A stretch of 64,000 bases of DNA from Pseudomonas sp. 14P_8.1_Bac3 (GCF_025466085.1 NZ_JANLOD010000051.1:1-64000), one strand, 5' to 3'. Counted from the first letter of the stretch, positions 17,033 through 27,020 are shown. The notes: generated by a model from the letters alone, not told the origin. Translations and numbers: made by a program.

Positions 17033-18349
17033 ATGTTCAATAAACGCTTGAAGCAAGAGTTGTCGGCTCTTCGTGAAGAACTCTCCAGCCTTCAGCAAGT
17101 GAGGGACAGTCTGGAAAGCGAGATGCTGGTCCTGACCCTGGATCCCGATGGCCGGATTCAATCGGCCAACCAGAACTTCATTGGCGAGATGCATTACAAG
17201 GGCCACGACCTGGTCGGGCGACCGATCGAAGACCTCGTGCCGGCTCACGTGAAGGCGGATGAATTTCACCACCGCTTCAGGGCTGCGCTAAGCCGTGGCG
17301 AGCACTTCGCCGGAGCGGTGCGCCTGTTGCGTGGTAATGGCCAGGAAGCCTGGTTGCGTTCGATCGTCCAGCCGGTGCGTTGTTCGGACGGACGGATCAA
17401 GGCGTTCTCGATTTTTTCCAGCGACCTCACCCGCACCATCGAGGCCTCCCGCGAGCACGAGAACCTGATCAGTGCGCTGGTGCGCTCGACGGCGGTGATC
17501 GAGTTCGACCTCAATGGCAACGTGCAGACGGCCAATGACCGGTTTCTCAACGGCATGGGTTACAGCCTGGCGCAGATCCAGGGCAAACATCACCGCATGT
17601 TCTGCGAACCGCAGGAGCAGAACAGCCCCGAGTATCAGGATTTCTGGCGCCGCCTGAATGCTGGCGAGTTCGTGGCCGGGCGCTTCAAGCGTGTCGACAG
17701 CCACGGGCGTACGGTCTGGCTGGAAGCGTCTTATAACCCGGTGGTCGACGCCAATAACAAGCTCTACAAAGTGGTGAAGTTCGCCACGGTGATTACCGAT
17801 CAGATCAACCAGGAACAGGCCGTCGCTGAAGCGGCCAACATTGCCTACGGTACATCGCAGCAAACCGATCAGAGCGCCCAGCGCGGTACGGCCGTGGTGA
17901 CTCAGGCGGTGAATGTGATGCGTGACCTGGCCAAGCACATGCAAACCGCAGGTGACGGCATTGAAGCGCTGAACGAGCAATCCCTGGTGATCGGCACCAT
18001 CGTCAAGACCATCAGTGGCATTGCCGAACAAACCAACCTGCTGGCGCTCAACGCCGCCATCGAAGCGGCCCGCGCCGGTGAGCAGGGCCGAGGTTTCGCC
18101 GTGGTGGCGGACGAGGTCCGGCAACTGGCCTCGCGGACCAGCCAGGCTACCGATGAAATTGTGCTGGTGGTGCGTCAGAACCAGGACATGGCGCGTAACG
18201 CCGTAGCGCTGATGACCGACGGCAAACTCCAGGCTGAACAAGGCCTGGCGCTGGCGGCTGAGGCGGGCACGGTGATTGTCGAGATTCAGGACGGCGCGAA
18301 GAAAGTGGTGAACGCGGTGGGGCAGTTCGCCAATCAATTGTCGAGTTGA
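17033..18349 (+). CDS. Soluble PAS-PAS chemoreceptor (BdlA/Aer-like)
   Basis: Cytoplasmic methyl-accepting chemotaxis-type protein, 438 residues. A short coiled coil (residues 3-30) leads into two PAS domains (about 28-135 and 150-260), then a signalling domain (270-438) whose hairpin tip contains [20 protein letters not shown]. There is no membrane segment and no HAMP domain. This is the arrangement of P. aeruginosa BdlA, a biofilm-dispersal sensor, and of related soluble energy or redox receptors. The PAS domains could bind heme or flavin, but no ligand residue can be assigned. Only half of the usual MCP cytoplasmic helix is present C-terminally. Stands alone; the flavin reductase-like gene follows. 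Confidence 0.85.
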   Translation: MFNKRLKQELSALREELSSLQQVRDSLESEMLVLTLDPDGRIQSANQNFIGEMHYKGHDLVGRPIEDLVPAHVKADEFHHRFRAALSRGEHFAGAVRLLRGNGQEAWLRSIVQPVRCSDGRIKAFSIFSSDLTRTIEASREHENLISALVRSTAVIEFDLNGNVQTANDRFLNGMGYSLAQIQGKHHRMFCEPQEQNSPEYQDFWRRLNAGEFVAGRFKRVDSHGRTVWLEASYNPVVDANNKLYKVVKFATVITDQINQEQAVAEAANIAYGTSQQTDQSAQRGTAVVTQAVNVMRDLAKHMQTAGDGIEALNEQSLVIGTIVKTISGIAEQTNLLALNAAIEAARAGEQGRGFAVVADEVRQLASRTSQATDEIVLVVRQNQDMARNAVALMTDGKLQAEQGLALAAEAGTVIVEIQDGAKKVVNAVGQFANQLSS

Positions 18350-18401
18350 TGGCTGCCACCCGGGCGGAAATCGCTACAATCGGCTCTTTTCCCTGGAGCA
18401 G

Positions 18402-19007
18402 ATGTCCATGAGCGCCTTCCATCGCCGCCCGGTTCCCTTGTCCAAGGCTTATCGTCTGCTCAATCATGGGCCGACGGTGCTGGTCAGCGCGGCCCATGAC
18501 GGGCAGCGCAACATCATGGCGGCGGCCTGGGCCATGCCGCTGGATTTCGAACCGCCGAAAATTGCCGTGGTCCTGGACAAGTCCACCTGGACCCGGCAAC
18601 TGCTGGAAGGGGCGGGCACCTTCGTACTGAACGTACCCTGCGCCGCCCAGGCCGATATCGTGCAAACCGTCGGCTCGACGTCCGGCCTGGAGCTGACCCA
18701 AACCCAGGGCCGGGACAAATTCCAGGCCTACGACCTGCAGACCTTCAGCGGCGAGTTGATCGACGCGCCGATGCTCGAAGGCTGCGTGGCCTGGCTGGAA
18801 TGTCGATTGCTGCCAGAGCCCGGAAACCACCAGCAGTACGACCTGTTCCTGGCCGAAGTGATTGCCGCCCAGGCGGATGAGCGCGTTTTCAGCGACGGCC
18901 GCTGGCACTTCGAGGGGCATGATGCGTTGCGCACCTTACACCACGTCGCGGGCGGGCATTTCCTGAAAATCGGTGATCCGGTGGATGGCAAGACGTTAAC
19001 CTCGTAA
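18402..19007 (+). CDS. Flavin reductase-like domain protein
   Basis: FMN-binding split-barrel protein of 201 residues in the flavin reductase-like family, which includes NAD(P)H:FMN reductases and related flavoproteins. The N-terminal motif VLVSAAHDGQRNIMAAAWAMPLD followed by PPKIAVVLDKSTWTRQL is typical of flavin contacts. A second ATG eight bases downstream (18408) is a possible alternative start. No partner monooxygenase is adjacent, so its electron acceptor is unknown. The gene lies convergent to the cupin gene, with about 10 bases between stops. Confidence 0.82.
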   Translation: MSMSAFHRRPVPLSKAYRLLNHGPTVLVSAAHDGQRNIMAAAWAMPLDFEPPKIAVVLDKSTWTRQLLEGAGTFVLNVPCAAQADIVQTVGSTSGLELTQTQGRDKFQAYDLQTFSGELIDAPMLEGCVAWLECRLLPEPGNHQQYDLFLAEVIAAQADERVFSDGRWHFEGHDALRTLHHVAGGHFLKIGDPVDGKTLTS

Positions 19008-19017
19008 ACCGGCGCAA

Positions 19018-19386
19018 TCACACCCAGACATCATTCTGCGCCGTGCGCTCGCCCCCTTCGGTGCCTGTGTTCAACACGCCGCGGGGTTCTATCAGCAGGA
19101 GTTTCACCTCCTGCTCCGCGCACGGTTTGTGCTCGACCCCCTTGGGCACCACGTACATTTCGCCGGCATTGATCAACACATGGCCATCGCGAAAATCAAT
19201 GCGCAGCTGGCCCTCGAGCACAATGAACGCCTCGTCGGTATCGAGGTGGTCGTGCCAGATGAAATCCCCCAGCAACTTCACCACTTTGAACTGATAGTCG
19301 TTCATTTCGGCAATGACCCGCGGCGTCCAGTGTGGGCCGATCCGGGAGATTTTTTCGGCGAAGTTCAGGCTCTCGTAGGTTTTCAT
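19018..19386 (-). CDS. Small cupin-domain protein
   Basis: Single-domain cupin of 122 residues. The metal-binding cupin motif 1 is seen as IWHDHLDTDEAFIVLEGQL (about residues 43-61), with His and Glu ligands, and motif 2 as GEMYVVPKGVEHKP (about 75-88). Such proteins may act as isomerases, dioxygenases or sensors; nothing here decides which. It lies between the flavin reductase gene (convergent) and an AraC regulator gene on the same strand, with 76 bases between them, so co-transcription with the regulator is possible. Confidence 0.85.
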   Translation of the reverse strand: MKTYESLNFAEKISRIGPHWTPRVIAEMNDYQFKVVKLLGDFIWHDHLDTDEAFIVLEGQLRIDFRDGHVLINAGEMYVVPKGVEHKPCAEQEVKLLLIEPRGVLNTGTEGGERTAQNDVWV

Positions 19387-19462
19387 GAAGCAGCTCTCAT
19401 GGTTGAACGAGAAACCACGATAGCCAGCGCTCGGGCGCGCTTCTTGAACGATTGTGCGTGGC

Positions 19463-20272
19463 TCAGCGCAGGTGCATTTTTATCCAGCGTGCGGGCGACA
19501 GGCCGTAGGTTTTACTGAACTGGCGGGTCATGTGGCTCTGATCGGTGAAACCGGCGATCAGTGCGGCGCTGACCAGCGACTGCCCCTGGATCAGCAGCGA
19601 GCGGACCAGATCGAGGCGACGCATGGTCAGGTAGCGATAAGGGCTGGTGCCGAACAACAGGCGGAAATCCCGCGACAGGCTCCAACGATCCCGACCGCTG
19701 TGATGCGCCAGTTCCTCCAGCGTCACCGTGCGATCCAGGGCGCTGTGCATGTACTCCCGCGCGCGCTCGGCGGCCACATAATCGAAGCGTTGGCGCACCA
19801 TGGGTACTCCGCCAGCGCTGTTCAAGGCTTGCGCCAGATCGAACATCGCGTCCTGTTCTTCCAGTGGTTCGAAGGGGCTATCGAGGCTGCGCAGCAGCAC
19901 TTCGGTGGCGGCGAACAGGCGTGGGTCGGTCGACAGGCCGTTCTTGATGAAGGGCAGCGGTTGGCCGCCGAGCATTTGCTGGATCAGCGCGGGTTCGATG
20001 TACATCATCCGGTAATGGAACCCGGTCTCGGTGCCGGCCTCGCCGTCGTGGACTTCGTCCGGGTGCAGCACCATAGTCCCGCCCGGCAGGCTGTGACGCC
20101 AGCCGCCGCGGTACTGAAAACGCTGCACGCCGGCCAGGGTATGGCCGATGGCGTAGGTGTCGTGGCGGTGCAGGTCGTAGCCATGACCGGCAAAAAATGC
20201 TTCGAAACGCTGAAGCCCTGTGACATCAGGTGCGCGGTGGAACCAGTCATTGCGCAGCGCAGGATGGGTCAT
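19463..20272 (-). CDS. AraC-family transcriptional regulator
   Basis: Regulator with an N-terminal cupin-like sensor (HRHDTYAIGHTLAGVQRF) and a C-terminal double helix-turn-helix; the second helix pair reads AGFTDQSHMTRQFSKTYGLSPARW. Starting at MTHPALRNDWFHRAP gives 269 residues, the usual size. The frame stays open to 20398 and a longer start cannot be excluded. The gene is divergent from a LysE-family exporter gene, a very common pairing in proteobacteria in which the regulator controls the exporter in response to the exported amino acid. Confidence 0.85.
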   Translation of the reverse strand: MTHPALRNDWFHRAPDVTGLQRFEAFFAGHGYDLHRHDTYAIGHTLAGVQRFQYRGGWRHSLPGGTMVLHPDEVHDGEAGTETGFHYRMMYIEPALIQQMLGGQPLPFIKNGLSTDPRLFAATEVLLRSLDSPFEPLEEQDAMFDLAQALNSAGGVPMVRQRFDYVAAERAREYMHSALDRTVTLEELAHHSGRDRWSLSRDFRLLFGTSPYRYLTMRRLDLVRSLLIQGQSLVSAALIAGFTDQSHMTRQFSKTYGLSPARWIKMHLR

Positions 20273-20427
20273 GGTGATCGTTGCCGTGGAGTCGATGCTG
20301 ACCACGTTAACCCAGTGAGCAGGCACCTGTCTTTCCGCCGATGGAAGGGGCTCGCCCCTGTAGAAAGTCGACGACAACTGTTGCATTGTGTTGCACATCC
20401 CTCGAAGCCATGAAGGCGATCGTCATT

Positions 20428-21069
20428 ATGGAAATGTTCCATCTGAGCTACGCCGCTCCGTTGCTATCGCTGGCGCTATTGTGGACGGTTGCCGTCATCA
20501 CGCCGGGACCGAATTTCTTTAACGTTGCGCAGCTGGCGGCCAGTCAATCCAAACGCCATGGCGTGGTGGCCTCCCTGGGCGTGGCGACCGGCACGGTGCT
20601 CTGGGGGTTGGCGGGTGGCCTGGGCATCAAGTCACTGTTCAGCGCGGCGCCGACGCTGTACCTGGTTTTCAAGGTTGCCGGCGGCTGCTACCTGATCTAT
20701 CTGGGGCTGAAGCAGTTCAGGCGAAAACCGCCGATCGTCGCTGACGATAATGGCTCGATGGGCGGAGTGGGGCGTACGTTGTTGTCAGTGTATGGCCAGG
20801 GCTTTCTGGGCAACATGACCAACCCCAAAGCGGCATTGTTCGTTGCGACGATCTTCGCCACCGCCATGCCCGCAACCGTGCCGCCGATGTTGCTGGCGCT
20901 GGCGGTGCTGACCATGTCGACCTTGTCCTTCAGTTGGTATTGCAGCGTCGCACTGCTGTTTTCCAGCCGTCGAATGGCGCGGGTCTATGACCGTTCGCGC
21001 AAATGGCTGGATCGCTTTGCCGGCAGTTGCTACCTGCTGTTCGGGGCGCACCTGGTGGCCAATCGTTGA
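20428..21069 (+). CDS. LysE/RhtB-family amino acid exporter
   Basis: Inner-membrane exporter of 213 residues with six hydrophobic segments. The family signature TPGPNFFNVAQLAAS follows the first helix, and GFLGNMTNPKAALFVATIF is the conserved middle motif. Substrates in this family are amino acids or related small metabolites. The start is chosen among three close ATGs (20410, 20428, 20434): the one at 20428 gives family length and has AAGG upstream. The divergent AraC gene is its probable regulator. Confidence 0.85.
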   Translation: MEMFHLSYAAPLLSLALLWTVAVITPGPNFFNVAQLAASQSKRHGVVASLGVATGTVLWGLAGGLGIKSLFSAAPTLYLVFKVAGGCYLIYLGLKQFRRKPPIVADDNGSMGGVGRTLLSVYGQGFLGNMTNPKAALFVATIFATAMPATVPPMLLALAVLTMSTLSFSWYCSVALLFSSRRMARVYDRSRKWLDRFAGSCYLLFGAHLVANR

Positions 21070-21076
21070 GGGTGCG

Positions 21077-22333
21077 TCAGCTCAACATGTTCGCTTCATG
21101 AGCCGGCGGGCGAGGCTGGGCAGTCCTCGGGTTGAACGTCTCCGGCATGGCCAGTAGCAATAAAACAAACGCCGTGGCTGCCACTGCCGCCAGGGTCAGG
21201 AACGCCGCGCTGTAGCCGGCCTGTTGAACCACCAGACCGGCCAGGCCATTACTCAGCGCGGCGCCGAGGCCGAACACCGTCGACAGGGCACCCAGACTGA
21301 CGTTGAAGCGTCCGGTGCCTTGGGTCAGGTCCTTGACCACGACTGGAAACAGCGCGCCGAATATTCCCGCCCCAATCCCGTCGAGCAATTGCACCGCGAC
21401 CAGCCAATAGGGATCGTCCGACAGCACGTAGAGCACGCCGCGCAAGGGCAGGATCAAAAAACCGGCGAGCAGCAGCGGCTTGCGGCCCCATACATCGGCT
21501 TTCCACCCCACCAGCAACGCTACCGGCACCATCACCAACTGCGCGGCCACGATGCACGCGGACGTCAGTGGCGTGGCCATCTGCAAATTCACCAGTGACA
21601 GTTTTTGGCTCACCAGCGGCAACATCGCCGCATTCGCCAGATGGAACAGCCCACAGCAGATGGCGAACACCAACAGCGGACGGTTGTGCAGCAGCACCTT
21701 CATTGCCGAGGGATTCTCCCCCTGCGCCGGTGCGTCAGGGTCAAAACCCCGCGCCACGTCGTGATCGATGGCCTGCGGGGAGATAAAGCTGATCGCGATC
21801 ACACTGGCCAGTGCCATCACCGCCATCAGGTAAAACACCGCCACCGGGCCCAAGAGATAGGAAAAACCTCCGGCGAGCAACGCCGCAACGGCGTTACCTG
21901 CATGATTGAAGGTTTCATTGCGACCGGTGCGTCGGGTGAAGGCGCGAGGCCCGGTGATGCCCAATGAAATCGCGGCAATCGCGGGGGCGAACACCGACGC
22001 GGCGACGGAGCTGAGCGCCTGGGTTACGGCCACGAGCGTGAAGGAGGTAATAAATGGCAGCAGCAGGCAACCCAGCGTCACTAAAAGCGCCGCAACGATG
22101 ACGACGCCACGCTTGCGTCGAGTCTTGTCGATCAGTGCCCCCGCCGGTGTCTGCGCCAGCAACGCCGCAATCCCGGCGATGGTCATCACCAGACCAATGC
22201 TCGCCGGCTCCCAGTGATGCACGGCCAGCAAATAGATGGCCAGGTACGGGCCGAGACCATCCCGTACATCGGCAAGAAAAAAGTTGAGCCCGTCCAACGA
22301 AAGGGCATTGCGGCGATGCGAATCAGCGTTCAA
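21077..22333 (-). CDS. MFS transporter
   Basis: Twelve-helix major facilitator of 418 residues beginning at a TTG with AGAGG seven bases upstream. The first helix motif NFFLADVRDGLGPYLAIYLL and the loop GALIDKTRRKR after helix 2 are clear. A loop of about 25 hydrophilic residues near residue 200 divides the two six-helix halves. The protein resembles drug-efflux-type MFS members that include proteins of unknown substrate in pseudomonads. It converges on the LysE-type gene with a 7-base gap and is divergent from ddl. No substrate can be named. Confidence 0.85.
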   Translation of the reverse strand: MNADSHRRNALSLDGLNFFLADVRDGLGPYLAIYLLAVHHWEPASIGLVMTIAGIAALLAQTPAGALIDKTRRKRGVVIVAALLVTLGCLLLPFITSFTLVAVTQALSSVAASVFAPAIAAISLGITGPRAFTRRTGRNETFNHAGNAVAALLAGGFSYLLGPVAVFYLMAVMALASVIAISFISPQAIDHDVARGFDPDAPAQGENPSAMKVLLHNRPLLVFAICCGLFHLANAAMLPLVSQKLSLVNLQMATPLTSACIVAAQLVMVPVALLVGWKADVWGRKPLLLAGFLILPLRGVLYVLSDDPYWLVAVQLLDGIGAGIFGALFPVVVKDLTQGTGRFNVSLGALSTVFGLGAALSNGLAGLVVQQAGYSAAFLTLAAVAATAFVLLLLAMPETFNPRTAQPRPPAHEANMLS

Positions 22334-22491
22334 AGGGCGGCCTCTTCATGGCGCAAATGCAAATTCGGGCTGTGCATTAGCAATGACTGGCGACGCGCCA
22401 GGGAAGTTTCAGTTTCCCGGGTAGCGTCCGGTGCTTTAATTCGTGCCATTGGCCGTGGTATGAAACGGCACATTTACGATGAGGCCGGGTC

Positions 22492-23586
22492 ATGAGCAAA
22501 CTGCGGGTAGGCATAATTTTTGGCGGCCGTTCGGCTGAGCATGAAGTGTCGCTGCAATCAGCGAAAAACATCGTCGATGCGCTGGATCGGTCGCGCTTCG
22601 AACCCGTGCTGATCGGTATCGACAAACAGGGCCACTGGCACCTCAACGACCCGTCAAATTTCCTGCTGAACCAGGAAAACCCGGCGCTGATCGCCCTCAA
22701 TCAGTCCAACCGCGAACTCGCCGTAGTACCGGGCAAGGCCAGTCAGCAACTGGTGGAAACATCAAGTCAGGAACTGCTGGGGCACGTCGACGTGATCTTC
22801 CCGATCGTCCACGGCACCCTGGGTGAAGACGGCTGCCTGCAAGGGTTGCTGCGCATGGCGGATCTGCCATTTGTCGGCTCCGACGTGCTCGGCTCGGCGG
22901 TGTGCATGGACAAGGACATCAGCAAGCGCCTGCTGCGCGATGCCGGGCTGGCGGTCACGCCGTTCGTGACCCTGACCCGCGCTACGGCGAAGCGCACCGG
23001 GTTCGCCCAGGTTCAGGGCAAACTCGGTCTGCCGCTGTTCGTCAAACCGGCGAACCAGGGTTCTTCGGTGGGGGTGAGCAAGGTCAGCGATGAAGCCGAA
23101 TACCTGGCTGCGGTAGAACTGGCGTTGGGGTTCGATGAGAAAGTATTGATTGAATCCGCCGTCAGCGGTCGCGAGATCGAGTGCGCAGTGCTTGGCAACG
23201 AAGAAGCCATCGCCAGTGGCTGCGGCGAAATCGTGGTGCGCAGCGGGTTCTATTCCTACGACAGTAAATACATCGACGCACAGGCCGCTGAAGTGGTGGT
23301 CCCGGCCGACATCAGCAGCGAGGCCAGCGAGCGTATTCGGGCGCTGGCCGTGGAGGCGTTTCATGTGTTGGGGTGTTCCGGCCTTGCGCGGGTCGATGTG
23401 TTCCTGACCGATAACGGCGAAGTGCTGATCAACGAGATCAACTCGCTCCCCGGTTTTACGCGCATCAGCATGTACCCCAAGCTGTGGCAGGCCACTGGCA
23501 TGGCCTATAGCGAACTGGTCAGCCGCCTGATCGAGCTGGCGCTGGAAAAACACCAGGCGCGAAAGGCGCTGAAGATTTCTCGCTAG
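22492..23586 (+). CDS. ddlA: D-alanine--D-alanine ligase
   Basis: ATP-grasp enzyme joining two D-alanines for peptidoglycan precursor synthesis, 364 residues. Visible motifs are [14 protein letters not shown] at the N-terminus, [14 protein letters not shown] near residue 105, the ATP-binding [16 protein letters not shown] near 183, and the metal-binding [20 protein letters not shown] near 315. Length fits the longer DdlA type. Pseudomonads usually have another copy in the dcw cell-division cluster, so this would be the dispersed paralogue. A GAGG ribosome site precedes the ATG. Confidence 0.93.
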   Translation: MSKLRVGIIFGGRSAEHEVSLQSAKNIVDALDRSRFEPVLIGIDKQGHWHLNDPSNFLLNQENPALIALNQSNRELAVVPGKASQQLVETSSQELLGHVDVIFPIVHGTLGEDGCLQGLLRMADLPFVGSDVLGSAVCMDKDISKRLLRDAGLAVTPFVTLTRATAKRTGFAQVQGKLGLPLFVKPANQGSSVGVSKVSDEAEYLAAVELALGFDEKVLIESAVSGREIECAVLGNEEAIASGCGEIVVRSGFYSYDSKYIDAQAAEVVVPADISSEASERIRALAVEAFHVLGCSGLARVDVFLTDNGEVLINEINSLPGFTRISMYPKLWQATGMAYSELVSRLIELALEKHQARKALKISR

Positions 23587-23637
23587 GCTGGGTGCGGTGT
23601 ACCTGGCTCCTACAGGGGCGCGCGGGCATGCAAATCT

Positions 23638-25470
23638 TCAATCCCCTAACGCTTCCCCTTCACGCCGCGGGTCCGCGCCGCCTGCCAGCGCTGCGTTTCC
23701 CTGGGCATCCTTGACCCGAACAATCGCCTGGGTGCCGCTCGTCATGTCGATCTCATTCACGCTGTGCCCTTTGTCCTTCAACGCCTGAATCGTCTCCGCA
23801 CTGAACTGTCCCTGCTCCAGTTCGGTCGGGCCGTTGCGGCTGCCGAAATTGGGGAGGTTGATAGCGGTTTGCGGGTCGAGCTGCCAGTCGAGCAGGCCGA
23901 TGGTGGATTTGGCGACGTATTCGATGATCTGCGAGCCGCCGGGAGAGCCAAGGGTGGCGAGGAATTCGCCGTTCTGGCGGTCGAAGATCAGGGTCGGTGC
24001 CATGGACGAGCGCGGGCGTTTGCCCGGTTCGACGCGGTTGGCGACTTTCTGCCCGTTTTCTTCGGGGATGAATGAGAAGTCGGTCAGCTGGTTATTGAGC
24101 ATGAAGCCCTGGACCATGAGGTGGGAGCCGAATGCCGATTCGACCGTGGTGGTCATCGAAACCGCGTCGCCGCGGTCATCGACCGCCACCACCTGCGAGG
24201 TGGAAATGCGCAGGGGCGAGCGGTCCGGCGCGTAGGCGACTTGAATGCCGGGCGGGGTGCCGGGTTTGGCCATGCCCATGCTGCGCTCGCCGATCAGGGC
24301 GGCGCGGCTGGCCAGATAGGTTGGGTCCACCAGGCCTTTGACCGGCACGGGCACGAAGTCGCTGTCGGCGACATACTGCGCACGGTCGGCGTAGGCGAGG
24401 CGTTCGGCCTCGGCAATCAGGTGCACGGCTTGCGGTGTCGGTTCGATGCCGGCGGGTGCCGTGCTCTTGAGTGGTTTCAGGGACGCCAGGGCGAAGCGTG
24501 GGTCGCGGCTTTCCAGCGCCTGCAAGGTGCCGAGGATCTGCGCCACGGCGATTCCGCCCGATGACGGCGGCGGCATGCCGCAGACCTGCCAGCGCTTGTA
24601 ATCGGTGCACAACGGCGCGCGCTCCTTGGCGGAGTAACCACTGAGATCGCTCAGCGACAGGCTCCCGGGGTTGGCGTGCCCTTGAACCTTGGCGACGATT
24701 TCCTCAGCGACGGCGCCTGTGTAGAACGCATCGGGGCCTTCCTGCGCGATGCGTTTGAATACTGCGGCCAGCGCCGGGTTTTTCAGCCGCGTGCCGACGG
24801 CTTTCGGGCTGCCATCGGCGTTGCGGAAATACGCCATCATTTCGGGTGAGTTGCGCATGGAGGAATCCGCAGCGATCAGCAGGTGCAGGCGCGGTGAAAT
24901 GGGGAAACCTTGCTCCGCGAGGGTGATCGCGGGCTCAAACAATTGCGCCCACGGCAGGCGTCCGTGTTTCTGATGGGCCAGTTCCAGCGCCCGCAACACG
25001 CCTGGCGTGCCCACGGAACGGCCGCCAATCTGCGCCTGGGTGAACGGCATCGGTGTGCCGTCTGCCTGCAGGAACAGGTTCTCGGTGGCGCCGGCCGGTG
25101 CGGTTTCGCGACCGTCGAATGTGCGCACCCGCTTACCGTCCCAGAGCACGATCAACGCGCCGCCGCCGATACCCGACGATTGTGGTTCGACCAGCGTCAG
25201 CACCGCCTGCATCGCAATGGCGGCGTCGATCGCCGAGCCGCCCTGACGCAGCATCGCCCGTCCGGCTTCGGCCGCGAGGGGATTCGCGGCGGCGGCCATG
25301 TGTTTCGCGGCGTGGCGGGTTTGCAGGTCGGTGCGAAAGCCTGAGGCGTTTTCCGGCGCGATCGGCAACGTCGAGGCGGGCGGAGCGTTGCACGCGGCAA
25401 GGATTAATCCGCTGGCAATCAGCGAAAGGGCTGACAGGCGATAACGATTCAAGCGGAAGGTTGCGAACAC
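23638..25470 (-). CDS. ggt: Gamma-glutamyltransferase, lipoprotein-type
   Basis: Ntn-hydrolase that splits or transfers gamma-glutamyl groups from glutathione, 610 residues from the GTG at 25470, preceded by AAGGACGGAG. The precursor should cut itself before Thr424 in the S-T-S-Q stretch, which aligns with the nucleophile Thr391 of the E. coli enzyme, giving large and small subunits. Downstream motifs GDAVSMTT and FMLNNQLTDFSF and the substrate motif PPPSSGGIA are intact. The signal peptide ends in LILAAC, a lipobox with Cys27, so the enzyme is predicted to be lipid-anchored rather than freely periplasmic. Divergent from the DUF2817 gene. Confidence 0.9.
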   Translation of the reverse strand: MFATFRLNRYRLSALSLIASGLILAACNAPPASTLPIAPENASGFRTDLQTRHAAKHMAAAANPLAAEAGRAMLRQGGSAIDAAIAMQAVLTLVEPQSSGIGGGALIVLWDGKRVRTFDGRETAPAGATENLFLQADGTPMPFTQAQIGGRSVGTPGVLRALELAHQKHGRLPWAQLFEPAITLAEQGFPISPRLHLLIAADSSMRNSPEMMAYFRNADGSPKAVGTRLKNPALAAVFKRIAQEGPDAFYTGAVAEEIVAKVQGHANPGSLSLSDLSGYSAKERAPLCTDYKRWQVCGMPPPSSGGIAVAQILGTLQALESRDPRFALASLKPLKSTAPAGIEPTPQAVHLIAEAERLAYADRAQYVADSDFVPVPVKGLVDPTYLASRAALIGERSMGMAKPGTPPGIQVAYAPDRSPLRISTSQVVAVDDRGDAVSMTTTVESAFGSHLMVQGFMLNNQLTDFSFIPEENGQKVANRVEPGKRPRSSMAPTLIFDRQNGEFLATLGSPGGSQIIEYVAKSTIGLLDWQLDPQTAINLPNFGSRNGPTELEQGQFSAETIQALKDKGHSVNEIDMTSGTQAIVRVKDAQGNAALAGGADPRREGEALGD

Positions 25471-25621
25471 GCGAGGCACTCCGTCCTTGGGAAAGGTCAC
25501 CGGACTGTATCGGCCGACTGGCAGTCACGCAAACGTCGGGTGGTATTTGTCCTTCATCCGCTGAAGAAATTTCTGTAGGGTCGAAGGCAACAGACAGGTC
25601 AGAAGACCACAAGAGGCAGAC

Positions 25622-26731
25622 ATGCAGACCGACTTTCCCACCCAGCCCAGTTATCGCAGTCAGCGTGAACAATTCCTGGCCGCAGCGACCGCGGCCGGCG
25701 CGACACTGACTGAATACCCGCACCCGCTAAAGGGGCCGTTCGGCGAGCCGTTGAGCACCGATGTGGCGGTACTCGGTGATCCCGGTGCCAAGCGCCTGTT
25801 GATTGCCTTGAGCGGCACTCACGGGGTCGAAGGTTTCTATGGTTCGGGCTGTCAGATCAAATGGCTGCAGGCGTTGGGCGAGCGTTCGCTGCCGGCCGAT
25901 GTCGCGGTGGTATTCGTCCATCTGATCAACCCTTGGGGCACGGCGTGGCTGCGCCGGGTCAATGAAGACAACATCGACCTCAACCGCAATCACCTGAATT
26001 TCGAACAGCCGTTGCCGGACAACCAGGCCTACGCCGCGCTGCATGAGATCTACGCGTTCACTGATTTGAATGGTCCAGAGCGTGATCGCGCCGATGCGTT
26101 GCTCGACGCGCAGATACGCGAACACGGCTGGCCGGCGGTGATGTCGATTGTCGAAGGCGGGCAGCACAGCCATCCCGACGGGCTGTTCTACGGTGGGTGG
26201 GCGCCGAGCTGGTCGAACCGCACGTTGCACCGGATCATGCAAACCCACGTCGCCCACGCCGAAGTCGCGATGTGCTTCGACCTGCACACCGGCGCCGGGG
26301 AGTACGGCCATCCGATGCTGCTGACCATCACCGAGTCCGCTTATCCGGCGTTGCCAGAAGCGCAGGCGATCTACGGGCCGTGGCTGTACACACTGCTGAC
26401 CGGCGCAAACACATTGAGTGAAACCGGCGTCGCAGCCACCGCGACCGGGTACACCTCGCAAGCGCTGATCAATGCGTTGCCGCAGGTGCGATTGATGCCA
26501 TTCGTGATCGAGTGCGGGACCTACCCGGGACCCGCGGTTCATCGGCATTTGCGCGACGACCACTGGTTGCACCTGCATGGCAATCCGGGCGACGCGATAG
26601 GGCGTGACATCAAGCTGAATCTGCTGGAGCAGTTCTATCCTGCCGACACCGATTGGCAGGCGATGGTCTGGCTGCGCACCTGGCAGATTTGGGAGCGGGG
26701 CTTGTCCGCACTGGCGGCGATGCGTGCGTAA
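25622..26731 (+). CDS. DUF2817 / M14-like zinc peptidase
   Basis: Cytoplasmic protein of 369 residues in the DUF2817 family, related to M14 zinc carboxypeptidases. Candidate zinc ligands are His67 and Glu70 (GTHGVEG) and His222 (DLHTGAGEYG); substrate-binding Asn-Arg pairs lie at 121-123 (NRN), and the likely catalytic Glu is 297 (VIECGTYPG). There is no signal peptide. It is divergent from the gamma-glutamyltransferase gene, so both may act in peptide or glutathione turnover, but that link is only positional. Peptidase activity of DUF2817 proteins is inferred from fold. Confidence 0.82.
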   Translation: MQTDFPTQPSYRSQREQFLAAATAAGATLTEYPHPLKGPFGEPLSTDVAVLGDPGAKRLLIALSGTHGVEGFYGSGCQIKWLQALGERSLPADVAVVFVHLINPWGTAWLRRVNEDNIDLNRNHLNFEQPLPDNQAYAALHEIYAFTDLNGPERDRADALLDAQIREHGWPAVMSIVEGGQHSHPDGLFYGGWAPSWSNRTLHRIMQTHVAHAEVAMCFDLHTGAGEYGHPMLLTITESAYPALPEAQAIYGPWLYTLLTGANTLSETGVAATATGYTSQALINALPQVRLMPFVIECGTYPGPAVHRHLRDDHWLHLHGNPGDAIGRDIKLNLLEQFYPADTDWQAMVWLRTWQIWERGLSALAAMRA

Positions 26732-27020
26732 CCTGACGGCAGGCGCTCGAAGCAGTGGGCACTGGGCGTTTATGGGGACGGGCCTCAGCTACGCGGGCAT
26801 TTGAGCGTTTCTTGCGCAATACACAGGAGGTCCGCTGATCTCCATAAAAAGGAGAATATGGCATTGGCATAACGTCAAGTCGGCGCTTCGTCGCCGCGGG
26901 GAGAGTGCACGCCCTTCGGCGCGCGCGAGATAAGTGTACAAACGGCCTTGGAATGGGTGACAGCATTCGGCCGCGGACTTTCCCGATAGCAGGCACTAAT
27001 GAAACGCGCCAGGGGAAGGA
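26732..27020. other. Intergenic stretch without a recognisable gene
   Basis: The 289 bases lie between the stops of the DUF2817 gene and the convergent LysR gene. A Shine-Dalgarno-like AAAAAGGAG precedes a five-codon frame (26858-26872) that I do not regard as a gene. No stem followed by a T-run was found. Confidence 0.5.

Noticed and set aside
26858-26872. Five-codon frame after a good Shine-Dalgarno sequence
   Set aside because: Too short to support, with no following gene on that strand that it could lead into; likely chance.
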